NCBI GenBank assembly: GCA_027924645.1
Contig: BSBN01000494.1
Location: 1,684,001-1,748,000 of the forward strand
DNA: 64,000 bases
Direction: 5' to 3'
From: Cunninghamia lanceolata
Taxonomy: Eukaryota; Streptophyta; Pinopsida; Cupressales; Cupressaceae
Shown here in pieces: positions 23,027-35,869 of the stretch (position 1 is its first letter; every line of letters begins with the position of its first letter). The position numbers were made by a program, and so were the translations under genes. The notes beneath the pieces are model-generated. The model was not told the origin of the DNA. It made no database searches and worked only from the letters and a program-made list of their open reading frames with translations.

Positions 23027-26000
23027 ATGTCGTCATACAAGAAGGATAGTCCGAAGTTCGATGGAACCAACTTCACTCTCTGGAAAGGTCGCATGAAGTG
23101 TCACCTGGAATGTATGAGAAAAGCATACTTGGCTATGGTTTCAAAACCATATGTACCTCCACAAGGTGGTCTGACAACTCTGAATGAAATCACAGAAGCT
23201 GAAAACAATCTGCGGACCAAGGAAGCTCTTCTAAGCGCATTGAATGACTCAGATCTCTCGAATGTTATTGACCTACCAACTGCTTATGAGATCCTGACTA
23301 AACTGGAACTTCTGTATGAAGGAGATGAGTTTGTCAAAAGTGCAAGGTTGCAAAGTCTGAAAGGGAAATTTGAAAGATTGAAAATGAGAGATGATGAAAA
23401 CATCACTACCTTTATGCCAAGAGTGAATGAGCTGGTATGTGGAATCAGAAATGCTGGTGGAACTTTAGATGAAAATGAGATTGTCTGCAAAATCCTAAGA
23501 TCCCTTCCTGCTGCCTACAAAATCAAGGTTGCTGCCATTGATGAATTCAGAGCCCACTCAACTGTCACAAGAGAACAATTGGCTAGCAAACTAGCTGCAT
23601 TTGAAATGACCGAGTTTGGAGATGATCCTCCCAAGACTGAATCTGCTTTCAAAGCCAGTGCCTATGTGAAAGGAAAACAGAGATTTGATCCGGGAGAAAA
23701 CTCATCAAGGAAAATGTCATGGTATGATCAAGCAAGAAGAGACATGGAAGAAGAAGAAGCAGAAACAGCTCAACTTGAAGCCCTCATTGCAAAGAGACTG
23801 CCAAGAGGATCCGGTAAGTATGAAGGAAAACTACCCTTTAAGTGTTTCAACTGCAATAAGATTGGTCATTTTGCTTCAAGATGTCCGGAAAGATCTGCAA
23901 GGTCTAATACTAACAGACAAAGATTTCAAAAGAATTGCTATTATGTTCATGAAGGAGATGACAATGAAGGAGTAACAGATGATGAATCAGAACTAGGAAG
24001 CAAATCTGGAAATGAGTGGGTGTTTATTGCCATCAAGGAAGAAGATTCAATACTCTCTGAATCTGTCAATCACAAAGTTGTTGAAAAAGCTTTGGCTGCT
24101 CAAGTGGAAGAAAAGGATGATTGGGTTATTGACAGTGGATGCTCTCACCATATGACTGGTGACAAGAATAAGTTCTTGAATTTGGAAAGGTATGAAGGAG
24201 GAATGGTAAAGTTTGGTGACAATTCAGCTGGCAGAATCAGAGGCAGGGGAACTATTTCCTTTGATGGAAAAAGCAAAACAGGTAACGTACTATATGTTGA
24301 AGGATTAAAGCACAATCTTCTCAGTGTTGGTCAGTTAGTGGACAAGGGTTATGATCTCCGGTTCAAGAATGGAAAATGCAGAATCTTTACAAGCTCCGGA
24401 ACTGAAATTGCATCCAGTACTCAGACAAAAGGTAATATATTTCACCTGATTGGTTCAAATAAAAGTTGTTTGTTTGCTCAAATTGATCAGAGTTGGTTAT
24501 GGCATAGAAGAATGTGTCATGTAAATTTTGATAACATCATCAAGATAAGCAATACTCAGGCAGTAAGAGATCTTCCAAAATTGATGAAACCCACAAATAG
24601 TTTGTGCAAAGAATGTCAGCTAGGCAAACAAAGCAAAGTCTCTTTCAAAAGCAAAGATCAGTCTTCTACCGGATTGTTGGAATTAGTACATACTAATCTC
24701 TGTGGTCCGACAAGAATCAAGAGTCTGCAAGGTGATAGATATTTCATGTTATTAATTGATGATCATTCCAGGATGATGTGGGTTACCTTTCTAAAAGAAA
24801 AATTAGAAGCATTTGAGAAGTTCAAAATCTTCAAAGCTATGGTAGAGAATCAAACCAGATTGAAACTAAAGTGTCTAAGGTCTGATAGAGGTGGTGAATT
24901 TACATCTGGTGAGTTCATTGACTTTTGTGAGAAGCAGGGTATAAGGAGACAGTTGTCTGCTCCTAGGACTCCACAGCAGAATGGAGTAGTTGAGAGAAAG
25001 AACCGGACCATCCAGGAAGCTGCCAGGACAATGATGTTGGAAGCAAATGTTCCTCAAATGTTTTGGAAGGAAGCTATCAGCACTGCAGTCTACACTCTCA
25101 ATCGAGTTCAGATCAGAAACAACACCAGTAAGACCCCCTATGAACTCTGGTTTGGCATCACTCCTACTGTGAAATATTTCAGAGTATTTGGTAGCAAGTG
25201 TTATATTAAAAGAGATGAAGATCTAGGAAAGTTTGATGCTAGAAGTGATGAAGGAATTTTCTTGGGTTACTCCACTCAAAGCAAAGCATACCGGTGTTAC
25301 AATAAGAGATTGAGGAAGATGATAGAAAGCACCAATGTGAAAGTTGATGAAGGAATTGAGAAGCCTTCAAGATTTTATGAGTTTGATGAAGATGACCAAG
25401 ACAGTGTTCAAGGACCTCAATCCTCTCCGGTGAGATAGAGTCAGCCTGATCTAGTAAATCAGGAAGAAGAGATAGGTTTGAATAAGCCTGATCAAGAAGC
25501 AGCAGTGCAGGATACTCCCAAAATCCCAAGGTATGTAAGACTGAACCACTCTGAAGATCAGATCATAGGTGACAGAAGCAAAGGTGTACAAACTAGAAGG
25601 AATGTTGCTCAAAATCAGGATGAATGTTGTCTGATTTCAAAGATTGAACCTAAAACAATAAATGAAGCCTGCAATGATGAAAACTGGACCAAAGCAATGG
25701 AAGATGAATTGATGCAAATTGAGAAAAATCATACTTGGGATCTTGTTCCCAGACCTAGAGACAGAAATGTAATTGGAACCAAGTGGGTCTTCCGGAACAA
25801 ACTAAATGAAGCTGGTGAAGTAATCAGAAACAAAGCTAGATTGGTCTGCAAAGGCTACTCTCAAATAGAAGGAATTGACTTTGAAGAGACTTTTGCTCCG
25901 GTGGCAAGAATTGAAGCAGTCAGATTACTTCTTGCATTTGCTGCCTTCAAAGACTTCAAGGTATATCAAATGGATGTCAAGTCTGCCTTCCTAAATGGTG

Positions 26001-27181
26001 ATCTGGAAGAAGAAGTCTACATTGAACAACCGGATGGATTTCAATTGTCTGATAATAATGATATGGTCTGCAAGTTGAAGAAAGCTTTGTATGGATTGAA
26101 GCAAGCCCCAAGAGCATGGTATGAAAGGTTGGATAAGCATCTTGTGCAGATTGGATTCAACAAAGGTACTGCTAACAGTAACTTATATTTCAAAATTGAT
26201 CATGAAAACATTTTGATTGTTGAAGTGTTTGTGGATGATATCATTTTTGGAGGAAGAGATAGTATGTGCAAAACTTTTGCAAATCAGATGAAAAGTGAGT
26301 TCGAAATGTCTATGCTTGGTGAAATGAATTTCTTCTTGGGTCTGCAAATTACTCAAACAAAAGAAGGGATCTTCATTTCTCAGACCAAATATGTGAAAGA
26401 ATTGTTAAGGAAATTTGGTATGGAAGACTCAAAGCCTATGAACACTCCTATGGCAACCGGATGTAAGTTAAGCAAAGATGATGATTCTCCAAAGGCAGAT
26501 CAGACAAAGTATAGATCAATGATTGGTGGATTGTTGTATCTCACTCAAACTAGACCAGATATAATGTAGGCTGTTGGTCTTGTGGCAAGATTCCAGGCTG
26601 ATCCTAGAGAATCTCATGTTATGGCAATCAAAAGAATTTTTAGGTACTTGAAAGGAACAGTTGAGTATGGTCTATGGTACCCTAGAGATCTGGATTTCTC
26701 TCTTCATGCTTACACAGATGCAGATTGGGCAGGAGATGTGGATGACCGGAAGAGCACTAGTGGTGGAGCATTCTTTTTGGGGAAGAGATTGGTTTCTTGG
26801 CTAAGCAAGAAACAAGATGCAATATCTCTGTCTACAACGGAAGCATAATACATTGCAGCAGCAGGTAGTTGCACTCAAATCTTATGGATGAAGCAGATGC
26901 TAAGAGACATCAAAGTTGAATATGAGGAGCCTATCACAATTTTCTGTGATAATTCAAGTGCAATTAATATTTCTAAGAATCCGGTATTGCATTCTAAGAC
27001 TAAGCACATATCTATCAAATTTCACTTTTTGAGATAACAAGTAAACAAGGAAGAAGTCAGATTGGAGTATGTTCCCTCCAAGGATCAGATTGCAGATATC
27101 TTTACTAAACCTCTTCCCAAGGATTCTTTTGAATATCTCCGGGAGAAGTTAGGGGTCATGGCCCCTCCGGTTATGAACTAG
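23027..27181 (+). pseudogene. Copia-1 gag-pol polyprotein, one frame with four stops
   Basis: The start MSSYKKDSPKFDGTN lies 44 bp after the PBS, the normal place. Domains in order are gag (residues about 1-260), zinc knuckle CFNCNKIGHFASRC (about 280), protease VIDSGCSHHMTG (about 370), integrase with HHCC (…CKECQLGK), RSDRGGEF and NGVVERKNRT, RT with [10 protein letters not shown] and FVDDIIFGG, and RNase H with TDADWAG. The frame spans 1,385 codons with no indel. Stops are TAG at 25436, TAG at 26567, TAA at 26846 and TAA at about 27034. The first integrase aspartate is N here (HTNLCGP) where Copia-2 has D. Purine-rich GGGGGAG repeats follow the stop. Confidence 0.95.
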
Positions 27182-27490
27182 GATGCACTGATGTGCATCA
27201 GTCCGGTGGATATCACAGTCATATCTTGTGATCCGGATTGATGATGGGGAGCTGCAACTAAGGGGGAGCAGCTGGTATGATTCTGATGTATGAGAATTGC
27301 AAGTATGAGCCCTTTGCCATTGATGTCAAAGGGGGAGAGAAGACATGTGAAAAACAAGTGGTTGATGATCAAAGGGGGAGCAGTAAAGGAAGAGAAGACA
27401 TGTGAAAAGTTGTTGTTGATAGGGGGAGCTGTGACAGAAAGGAGAAGTTCTTGTCTTGATGGTTTTTCACATCATATGTTGCCATCAATG

Positions 27491-27504
27491 ACAAAGGGGG
27501 AGAT
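27491..27504 (+). promoter_or_regulatory. Polypurine tract of Copia-1
   Basis: ACAAAGGGGGAGAT immediately precedes the 3' LTR. Similar AAAGGGGGAG blocks lie upstream at about 27259, 27326, 27371 and 27420. Confidence 0.85.
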
Positions 27505-28801
27505 TGTTGCAAGTATGAGGTAAACCTGTGTTGTCATTGATGTCAACATACTCATATTGCATTGACAAGATGGATTGGATGAGCAGTGTGCTGAGGATAT
27601 TGAGAAAATTAGCCTCAGTCAGGAACAGTGAAGAACAGTGATGAGAAGAAGGCAAATGTACTGTATAGGATGAGAACCGGAGGATGCAGATTAAAGGGTC
27701 TGTAGATATGAGTCTTGAGATGCTTCAGTTAAGATTTCAGAGGTCCGCATGAAGATCTGAAGGAGTTGTGGCTGTCGGTGTAGAACCGGTTCCGGCAAGT
27801 GTTCAGAGGTGACAAAGGATCACAGAAAGGTCCGGTGAGGTCCGGAATTGTATTATCCTAATCTGCGGATTGGAAGGAGTGTTTGGAATGTCCTTGTGAT
27901 GTGTCATCCTAATTTGTGTATGATTTGGAGGTCCGAAAGTACCTTTTGCATTATGACAGTGGCGACAGACTGTGTTCTTGAAGTTCCGGATGAGGAAGAC
28001 AAGAGATTCCAGTAGGTAAAGGAAGTGCGGATGTATCCGGTCATTTAGGCAGGCCTGTGAAGGTTCTTGGATCATGTTGAGGTTATGTTGTTGGTCCGCA
28101 TTAATAGTAGAGCCCAGAATTGAAGATATTCTTCCGGATGAAGTTCTTGCTCTGTTTAGCCGACCGGATGAGTTGTTCATCCTGCGAATGTTCTTGTGGT
28201 GGCCGACCGGATGTGTTATTCATCTTGCAGATGTTCTTATGGTTGTTTGCCGACTTAGATGTTTGTTCCTAAGTTGATGTCTTGTATAAATAACGGTTTG
28301 TGAGTTCATTTCGTGAAGAGGTGTGTGTGGATGTGTGTGGCATAGCGAAGAGAAGTGCGAAAGGCAGAGCAGAGGTTTTTGGGCTTAATTGGAACTGATC
28401 TGGACATGGTAGAGATGTCATTCTCCAGTTCAAGACTGTGATTTTTATCACTCTGTAGACAGTGTGTCTCCTTGTAGGCAGTGGGCCTCTTTGTGAGCAG
28501 TGTGCTCGGGCAGTGAGCCCTAATTGGCATGTGCCATTCATTCTTCTTTATTCTTCTAACAGAGAATAATTATTGGGTTAATCACCCCGTGGTTTTTCCC
28601 TTAACCAGGTTTTCCACGTCAAAATCTTGGTGTTCAATGTGTTGATGCTTATCTGCTCTTGTGTTTATGTATTATGCTTTCATGGATGATTAATTTATAT
28701 GCTGCTAACTAACAACAAAGAATCAAGAGTTTGAAAGAACAAGAAGTTTTATACAACTGATTCACCCCCCCCCCTCTCAGTTGTATGCCCTAGATCCAAC
28801 A
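27505..28801 (+). repeat. Copia-1 3' LTR
   Basis: This 1,297-bp copy is nearly identical to 21675-22969. It is followed by the GTTAC target duplication. Confidence 0.95.
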
Positions 28802-30105
28802 GTTACATGCTTATTTAATTTTATGTGATTATGTCAGATCTTTCTCTATATATGTAAGTAGTATGTTGTTTTTTACTTAAGGTTATATATATGCAATCCT
28901 TGATTTTCTTTGAAAAGGTTACTTATTTTTTGTAAATGGTGTCACTTACTGATTCAATGTATCTAGTTGTAGCTAGAATTGTGATATTTAGAGTTAGTGA
29001 TAATGAAAATGTTTGTGGGTTCTTTTATATGATCTAGCATTAAATTATTTATACTGATCTATGATGTAGCTATGGTTAATTTTATATTTTTGCTTCAGCT
29101 ATTTATTGTTACTTATACTGACAGTGTAACATTGAGTGTGCAAGAAGCCAGTGGAAATGGGGAAAACATGTGGAGTTCCGTTCTAAGTTCCCGGTGAGCT
29201 AGCCTAGCCTGCATAAAGGCATAAGCCTCTTGTTAGTCGTGTGTGTGTGTCTTGGGAAGGGAGTTATGTAAGTCATCTTGTTAGTATTTATGAGGGAGTT
29301 TCTCTTATAACCTGTAATGTCCATGTACAATGTTGTTATGTGTCCATGTTATTTGGAGAGTGTTGTGTGATGTTTGTTGAGAGGTGGGAAGTTTAAGTAA
29401 CCTGTTAAACTTATTATATAGTCCAAACTATGCCTATTAATGGAAGAAAATTAAACATTTTCATAGACCTAGGTGTACCCCTCACGGAAATGCAATAAGA
29501 ATAAATAAATAAATAAAAATAAAACACTCTTTAAATAGCCCTAAACTTATGGACGGGAATACATTTTTAATTTTGGGGGAAATTTGGCTCATGGAGAGCA
29601 CTTGTTATCCACCCATTATGACAGCATGATGCCCTCATTTGGATACATGTTGTCCCTTTGGAGGGACACATGTTGCCTATAGGGACAGCTGTAAATAGAG
29701 GTAGAAAGGAGGTAAATAGGAGGGGATTTTACTTTTCCTACTTACTTTTTTTTTTACTTACTGGGGCTGGAGAGGAATGGGACTAAATTGGAGAAGGAAG
29801 AAGGAACTGGAAGTAGTAAATCTGGAGGACCTAGAGCTCTTTGTGGAGCTAAATCAACCTGCAGAAAATTCCAGGTTGGAGATATTAACTGAATTACTCT
29901 AAAATTTATATGGGATAAGTGATGTTGAGTCCTTTCTTGTTTGTTATGACAATTGTTGCTATCATAATTTTTGCTAGTAAAAATGTTGTTGCTATCTCCA
30001 TGCTGTGTTATTGCTGAAAGTGTTAAGTATAATGGTTGTTGTTACTTGTAAGTCTGTGGTATGTTGTATGTGGGGATAGCAGAAGAGGTCCTGAAGGACA
30101 ATAAC

Positions 30106-30294
30106 GGGTATGAGTACCCCAAATTTAGTATTATTGGAATCTGAACAATGGGTAAGAGTACCCCATCCTCATATTCTATATGTATATATACATATATGTT
30201 GAGTGGGTATGAGTACCCAAAACATTAATTTGAAATGAGCTCAAAACAAATGGGTAAGAGTACCCAATAGCAGAATAAATGGGTAAGAGTACCC
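30106..30294. repeat. Five copies of palindromic GGGTAWGAGTACCC in G2 LTR
   Basis: Copies start at 30106, 30150, 30205, 30252 and 30281. Each has perfect 5-bp inverted arms (GGGTA/TACCC) around AGAG or TGAG. Spacings are 29-55 bp. The array could be a protein-binding site cluster in the LTR U3. Confidence 0.85.
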
Positions 30295-33234
30295 TTGACA
30301 AAAAAAAAACATAGTTACTTTTCTGTGATGGCAAAATTATTCCTTCAGGATGCTAACTTCTATCATCCCCTTGTGAAGGCCTTCTATGAAGTCTTCTTGT
30401 GCCTGTGTTGTGGATACCCAGTGAATGTGTAATTACTTGTTTGAAATTGGTGGAATTTGAAGTATGAGTATGGTTGTTGTATGTTAGTAAGGGTAAGGGG
30501 GTTGTGGTGAGATGTACCTGGAACTTCCATGTTTTCCCCTAGCTCGGGGGTGGGCAGCTACTGCCCTAGGCTGGGAGGTGAGCTACCACTGGCTATATCT
30601 GAAGATTTCTTTTGTTGTGATCCTACCCTATTATAGGACACTACAAGTGCTAGAAGAATAATGGACTAAATGTTACAACTATTAGAACATGCAACCATGG
30701 AGAAATGTGTGGACAGAAAACTCTCTATTCAAAATCCCTACAAGCTAAGTCTAGGGAAGAGACATTAATTTTTTGAGTTTTATTTGAGTGTTGTGCCCAA
30801 CTTGTAAAGTGTAAATTTATCATTTTCTGAAGAGAAGAGAAAAAAAAAAAAACAATACCCTCACAGATCATCAAACCATATCCATCCAACCACCTGTAAG
30901 GATCTCATTCTATTTTGCCTGCAAATAGAAGATCCGCCATTCTTTTAAAAAGATCAACCTTCATCCTTTCAAAAAAGTTAGAAATAAAGACATTATGAAT
31001 TACTTATTAGATGTAGCCATCAGGATTAGCTCGACCCCTAGAATTTTTACCAACTGGGTTGAGTTTCTAAGGCTACTATCCTATTTCTGCTGCAAACTCC
31101 CCATTATTCCTCCACCGCTGCCATGAGAATCTGGCTATGAGACTTAGGCAAACAAATAGAGTTAGGGTTGAGAGATGTATGCCCTAATTAGGGTTGTTCT
31201 ACCCGAATGCGAGTATAGTTTAGAAGGAAATAGAATTTTCTTTAGCTTAAGTTCCCTTTAGTGAATTGAGTAGGAATTCATTGATAATAATAATGTTTAT
31301 GACTACCTTTGTGGTATTAATATACACGTTTAAGAATTGGGTTAATTTTCTTTCCTCTTTACTTTTGTGTTACATTAGGGTAAGCTAATTTTAATTTTGT
31401 TTTGGATTTCCTTGTGGTAAGGGCGTTTTGGGATGCCCATTGAATAAATGTTAGTATGGTAATTTACATCTCTTTCTAGTTGCATAATAAAGTAAGTAGT
31501 GAATGGTGGAATTATTTGGCCTTGTTCTTCTTTGGGTGCAGTTATCATAATATATATTTATTTTGATAATTGTATTTACTTTTCCATTATTGCCAGTAAT
31601 GCTTGCCTCTTAAGAGTGTCAAAAAGGAAATTGTTCTTTTTAATTATTAGAATTAAGAAATTGTTCTTTTTAAATTATTAGAATTGTATTTTATAAGGAT
31701 TTCATAAGGCTTATAAGGTGTAGGGCACTACCACCATGAGAACTTAGTTGTGAAATATTTAATTTGATTAGCAATCGTACACTTGAGATATGAAGTAGGA
31801 CCCTATGGAATATAATTATTGTCATACGTGTTCCTCGTACAACCACAATAATATACTTTCAAGTAGACTCTTATTTAATTTCTTGAAAGACTGTTGGAAA
31901 ATTCGTAGATCCTTTATTGTTTTGAATTCTTTAATATTATGGTGGAATAGGAGTAAACCCGAGAGCAACAAACATATAATTAGTTATTTTTAGAATTGTT
32001 GCTGCTACCTTAGATCTTATCTTAAATCAGAATTCTTAATTTAGAAGATTCACACCAATCTAACCTATCTAGGTGTTCATGAAACCAATTGTCATTAAAC
32101 CAGTCCTTTTAGTTATCATATGTTCACATTGGTTGACAAAAGCAAGGAAAAAAAAAATTGTTGTTTCATACTTTGGAGTGTGGGTGTTACATATACCTAT
32201 TTTTTTTATACCGCTCCATTAACAATGCAATTAATTACTCTTTGCAATTATTTACTCTTTTCTTATAAAATGAAATTTGTTGATTCTGATATTTTCAAAT
32301 CGTGCTGGTCCCTATTGATTTAAAAATATGTTTGGTTGTCTTTTTCTTTTCATTTAAGAAAAGAAGTGTAGAAACTTTCTTCTCTCATAATTGAATTATA
32401 TTTTCTTTAAAAAAAAATTGAGGAAAGCTTTAATAATTATAAAATAATAGGTTATGTTTGAAAAATAAAAATAAATAAGTTTTAAATGCTCATAAGTCTA
32501 TATTTTTCTTTACTTGGAATATATATAAATATATATAACTAACTCTTCAATTATTTAATATTCCTTGTAAAATAAGAGAGTTATTTTAACTAGTGAACTA
32601 TTATGTTGATACCAAAATTAATAAAATGAATAAATAATTAGTTAAAGAGTTGCTACGGGTGTTTATAGGCTTAGTTTATAATGACTTGGCATTGTCTTGT
32701 TTTAAGAATACATTGTTTATAATGAGTATTATTATTTCACAATGTGCAGCATATTGTTTTATTTCTATTACTTAAAATATATGCGATTTATTTACTTAAG
32801 AGTAATTTGATTTTTGGTGTAAGAATGATTTTATTTACTCATAGATTATTTCATTTACCTTAGAGTTAATTTATTTATCTAAGAATACTCTTATTTTACT
32901 TTACAAGTAATATAATCTCCTTCTATCTAGCTCGGTGAATAGTAAGAATATTATGACTGTTAAGCTCTAATGATTTTTGGAAATACATTATTAGTTTTAT
33001 GACATTTGAGTTAAAATTTCATGGGCATGCATTTTATGCATGTTATTAAAAATAAATTATCCTTTGGTAAATTAAATTACATTAGAAAAATAAAGTTGAA
33101 AAATGTAGTGTTTATAAAAAAAGAAGATTCTAAAAAAAAATTGGGTGGTTTTCGTCAAGTTAGTGTAAGTTAGTATGGGGCACTTGCATAGGTATCACTG
33201 TAGCACCTTGGTGTTGAGTGGTGAGTCGTTACAT

Positions 33235-33247
33235 AGGTATCAGAGCC
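33235..33247 (+). promoter_or_regulatory. Degenerate primer binding site of G2
   Basis: AGGTATCAGAGCC follows the LTR end GTTACA with a one-base gap and differs from the initiator-Met PBS at its first base. A related AGGTATCACTG lies at about 33190. Confidence 0.75.
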
Positions 33248-33321
33248 AAGTTCCCAACTCTGGGAGCTCTAGGAACAACCATTTAAACTAGTTTTTAATG
33301 TTAATTTATTTTATTTTTAGG

Positions 33322-35790
33322 ATGTCACATAGAGGGGGGAGAGCTGATTCTCCTACCAGAGGTTCAGGTGGAGCACGACCACCACAGAGACCCACAAAAT
33401 CCCATCACTCTGAGAGTATTGATCAGGTCAGGGGACAGGACTATGGTCCCCAGATTCTTCAGGCCTTGCAAGGCCTAATGGGGGTACTCGAGACTAGACT
33501 CCCTCCAGTTGTAGATAGACCTCAGGGGGATCGACCTGGGGGAAGAGAGCATATACCAGAGATCTGAGAGTAGAGTAGGAGTCCACCGCATATACCGCAC
33601 ATGCAAGGGGCGAGGACATCGCCCTCCATCACCTCGACATACTCAGACTCAGACAGCACCAGATACAGCACCAAGGGGTTCTTGAGGCACTGGGGATAGG
33701 ATTCGGGAGTTGCTTCGATTACAGCCTCCCACTTTTTTAGGAGCCACCGACGGGGGGGAGGCAGAGTCTTGGATACTTGGTTTGGAGGGGTGTTTTCGGT
33801 TGCAACCTATCACAAGCAACCTAAGGGCTAGATTTGCCATTCATTAGTTCAAGGGACCCACTTCTACCTGGTGGCGACAGGAGGAATGGAAATGTCACTT
33901 ATCCATAGACACATTGACTTGGGAGACATTTTTGGAGCGCTTTAGAGCGCACTGCATTTCTGAGCATTTTAGACAGAGGCACATTGATGAGTTCCATGAT
34001 TTACTGCAGAGGGGCCTCACAGTGGTTCAGTATGAGAATAGATTTTTTGAACTCCAGCAATATGTGGACTATATTCAGGACGAGAAACTTCTTGTCCACC
34101 ATTTCATCAGGGGTCTGAACCCCAGCATTACGGGATCCGTTTGGATGGCTGATCTAGTGGATTTTGGCGATGCTGTGGAAAAGGCCCTTATAGCTGAGGA
34201 GATATAGGGGAGGTCCCGGGAGGCACAAGAGCAGTTTCAAAACCGTAGCCAAGGGCAGTAGGATTCTTCCACTCCTCGAGTTTTACACCCCCTAAAGGGG
34301 ATTTCAAGTCTTATTCTGGACCCCCGAGGGTACCTCATCGTCAGCAGCAACAACAATAGCAAAGGCATAGGCCTAGGCCACAGCAGGGCACCCAAAATAG
34401 TCAGACTAGGCCTTGGCAACCTCAGGGACCCTCTAGAGATCAGAGGGCACATGGACAGCAGCTGATTCTCCTACCAGAGGTTCAGGTGGAGCACGACCAC
34501 CACAGAGACCCACAAAATCCCATCACTCTGAGAGTATTGATCAGGTCAGGGGACAGGACTATGGTCCCCAGATTCTTCAGGCCTTGCAAGGCCTAATGGG
34601 GGTACTCGAGACTAGACTCCCTCCAGTTGTAGACAGACCTCAGGGGGATCGACCTGGGGGAAGAGAGCATATACCAGAGATCTGAGAGTAGAGTAGGAGT
34701 CCACCGCATATACCGCACATGCAAGGGGCGAGGACATCGCCCTCCATCACCTCGACATACTCAGACTCAGACAGCACCAGATACAGCACCAAGGGGTTCT
34801 TGAGGCACTGGGGATAGGATTCGGGAGTTGCTTCGATTACAGCCTCCCACTTTTTTAGGAGCCACCGACGGGGGGGAGGCAGAGTCTTGGATACTTGGTT
34901 TGGAGGGGTGTTTTCGGTTGCAACCTATCACAAGCAACCTAAGGGCTAGATTTGCCATTCATTAGTTCAAGGGACCCGCTTCTACCTGGTGGCGACAGGA
35001 GGAATGGAAATGTCACATATCCATAGACACATTGACTTGGGAGACATTTTTGGAGTGCTTTAGAGCGCACTGCATTTCTGAGCATTTTAGACAGAGGCAC
35101 ATTGATGAGTTCCATGATTTACTGCAGAGGGGCCTCACAGTGGTTCAGTATGAGAATAGATTTTTTGAACTCCAGCAATATGTGGACTATATTCAGGACG
35201 AGAAACTTCTTGTCCACCATTTCATCAGGGGTCTGAACCCCAGCATTGCGGGATCCGTTTGGATGGCTGATCCAGTGGATTTTGGCGATGCTGTGGAAAA
35301 GGCCCTTATAGCTGAGGAGATATAGGGGAGGTCCCGGGAGGCATAAGAGCAGTTTCAAAACCATAGCCAAGGGCAGTAGGATTCTTCCACTCCTCGAGTT
35401 TTACACCCCCTAAAGGGGATTTCAAGTCTTATTCTGGACCCCCGAGGGTACCTCATCGTCAGCAGCAACAACAATAGCAAAGGCATAGGCCTAGGCCACA
35501 ACAGGGCACCCAAAATAGTCAGACTAGGCCTTGGCAACCTCAGGGACCCTCTAGAGATCAGAGGGCACATGGACAGCAGCTAGGGCCACCACGGAGTCAA
35601 CAGACACACAGGGGAGGTTTTAGCAATGGTTCCAGAGGAGGACCATCGCAGGATGCAGGGCTCAGTCTACACAGGGATATTCCAGAGGAGCTTGTTTCAT
35701 ATGTGGGGAGTTTGGACACTTGGCTCGAGAGTGCCCACGGGGATTCGGAGTAGGTGGACCCCGCACTGCAGGTTCAGAGCAGACAGTGGG
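33322..35790 (+). pseudogene. G2 gag, with 1.1-kb internal tandem duplication
   Basis: The likely start is MSHRGGRADS at 33322. The capsid domain appears twice (33914-34207 and 35032-35325, MTWETFLE(R/C)FRAHCISEHF) because 33342-34459 is duplicated as 34460-35577. The single knuckle CFICGEFGHLARECP is at 35693-35734 (CX2CX4HX4C). The duplication length, 1,118 bp, is not a multiple of three, so no continuous protein is possible. TAG stops also end each capsid copy. Confidence 0.85.
33342..35577. repeat. Tandem duplication within G2 gag (2 x 1,118 bp)
   Basis: Unit one is 33342-34459 and unit two 34460-35577. By eye they differ at about nine positions, mainly C/T or G/A. AGCT is shared at the junctions (33342, 34460 and 35578), consistent with microhomology-mediated duplication. 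Confidence 0.9.
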
Positions 35791-35869
35791 CGATGTGGGG
35801 AGGACCCACAGGGTTTTTGCGGCGGTCGAGAACTGCTAGGCCGATCATTAGGCCACTATTATTGAGGCT

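Larger units (their letters stand above)
21675..28801 (+). mobile_element. Copia-1: Ty1/copia retrotransposon, nearly complete
   Basis: The element has two LTRs (21675-22969 and 27505-28801), target duplication GTTAC (21670-21674 and 28802-28806), a PBS at 22972, one gag-pol frame and a PPT before the 3' LTR. By eye the LTRs differ at roughly fifteen positions, so it is the youngest insertion here. It is inserted in the LTR of G2. Four in-frame stops and one integrase active-site change make it inactive. Confidence 0.95.
21511..33233 (+). repeat. G2 5' LTR, interrupted by Copia-1
   Basis: Without Copia-1 and one GTTAC copy this LTR is about 4.6 kb, long for a plant element. The 28807-33233 part is AT-rich, contains no convincing gene and includes the GGGTAWGAGTACCC array at 30106-30294. 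No partner LTR survives in the window, so the start rests on TGTAA/TTACA termini and the host ORF junction. Confidence 0.65.

Noticed and set aside
33649..33840. Minus-strand open frame duplicated at 34767-34958
   Set aside because: It is antisense to gag and is repeated only because of the 1,118-bp duplication.
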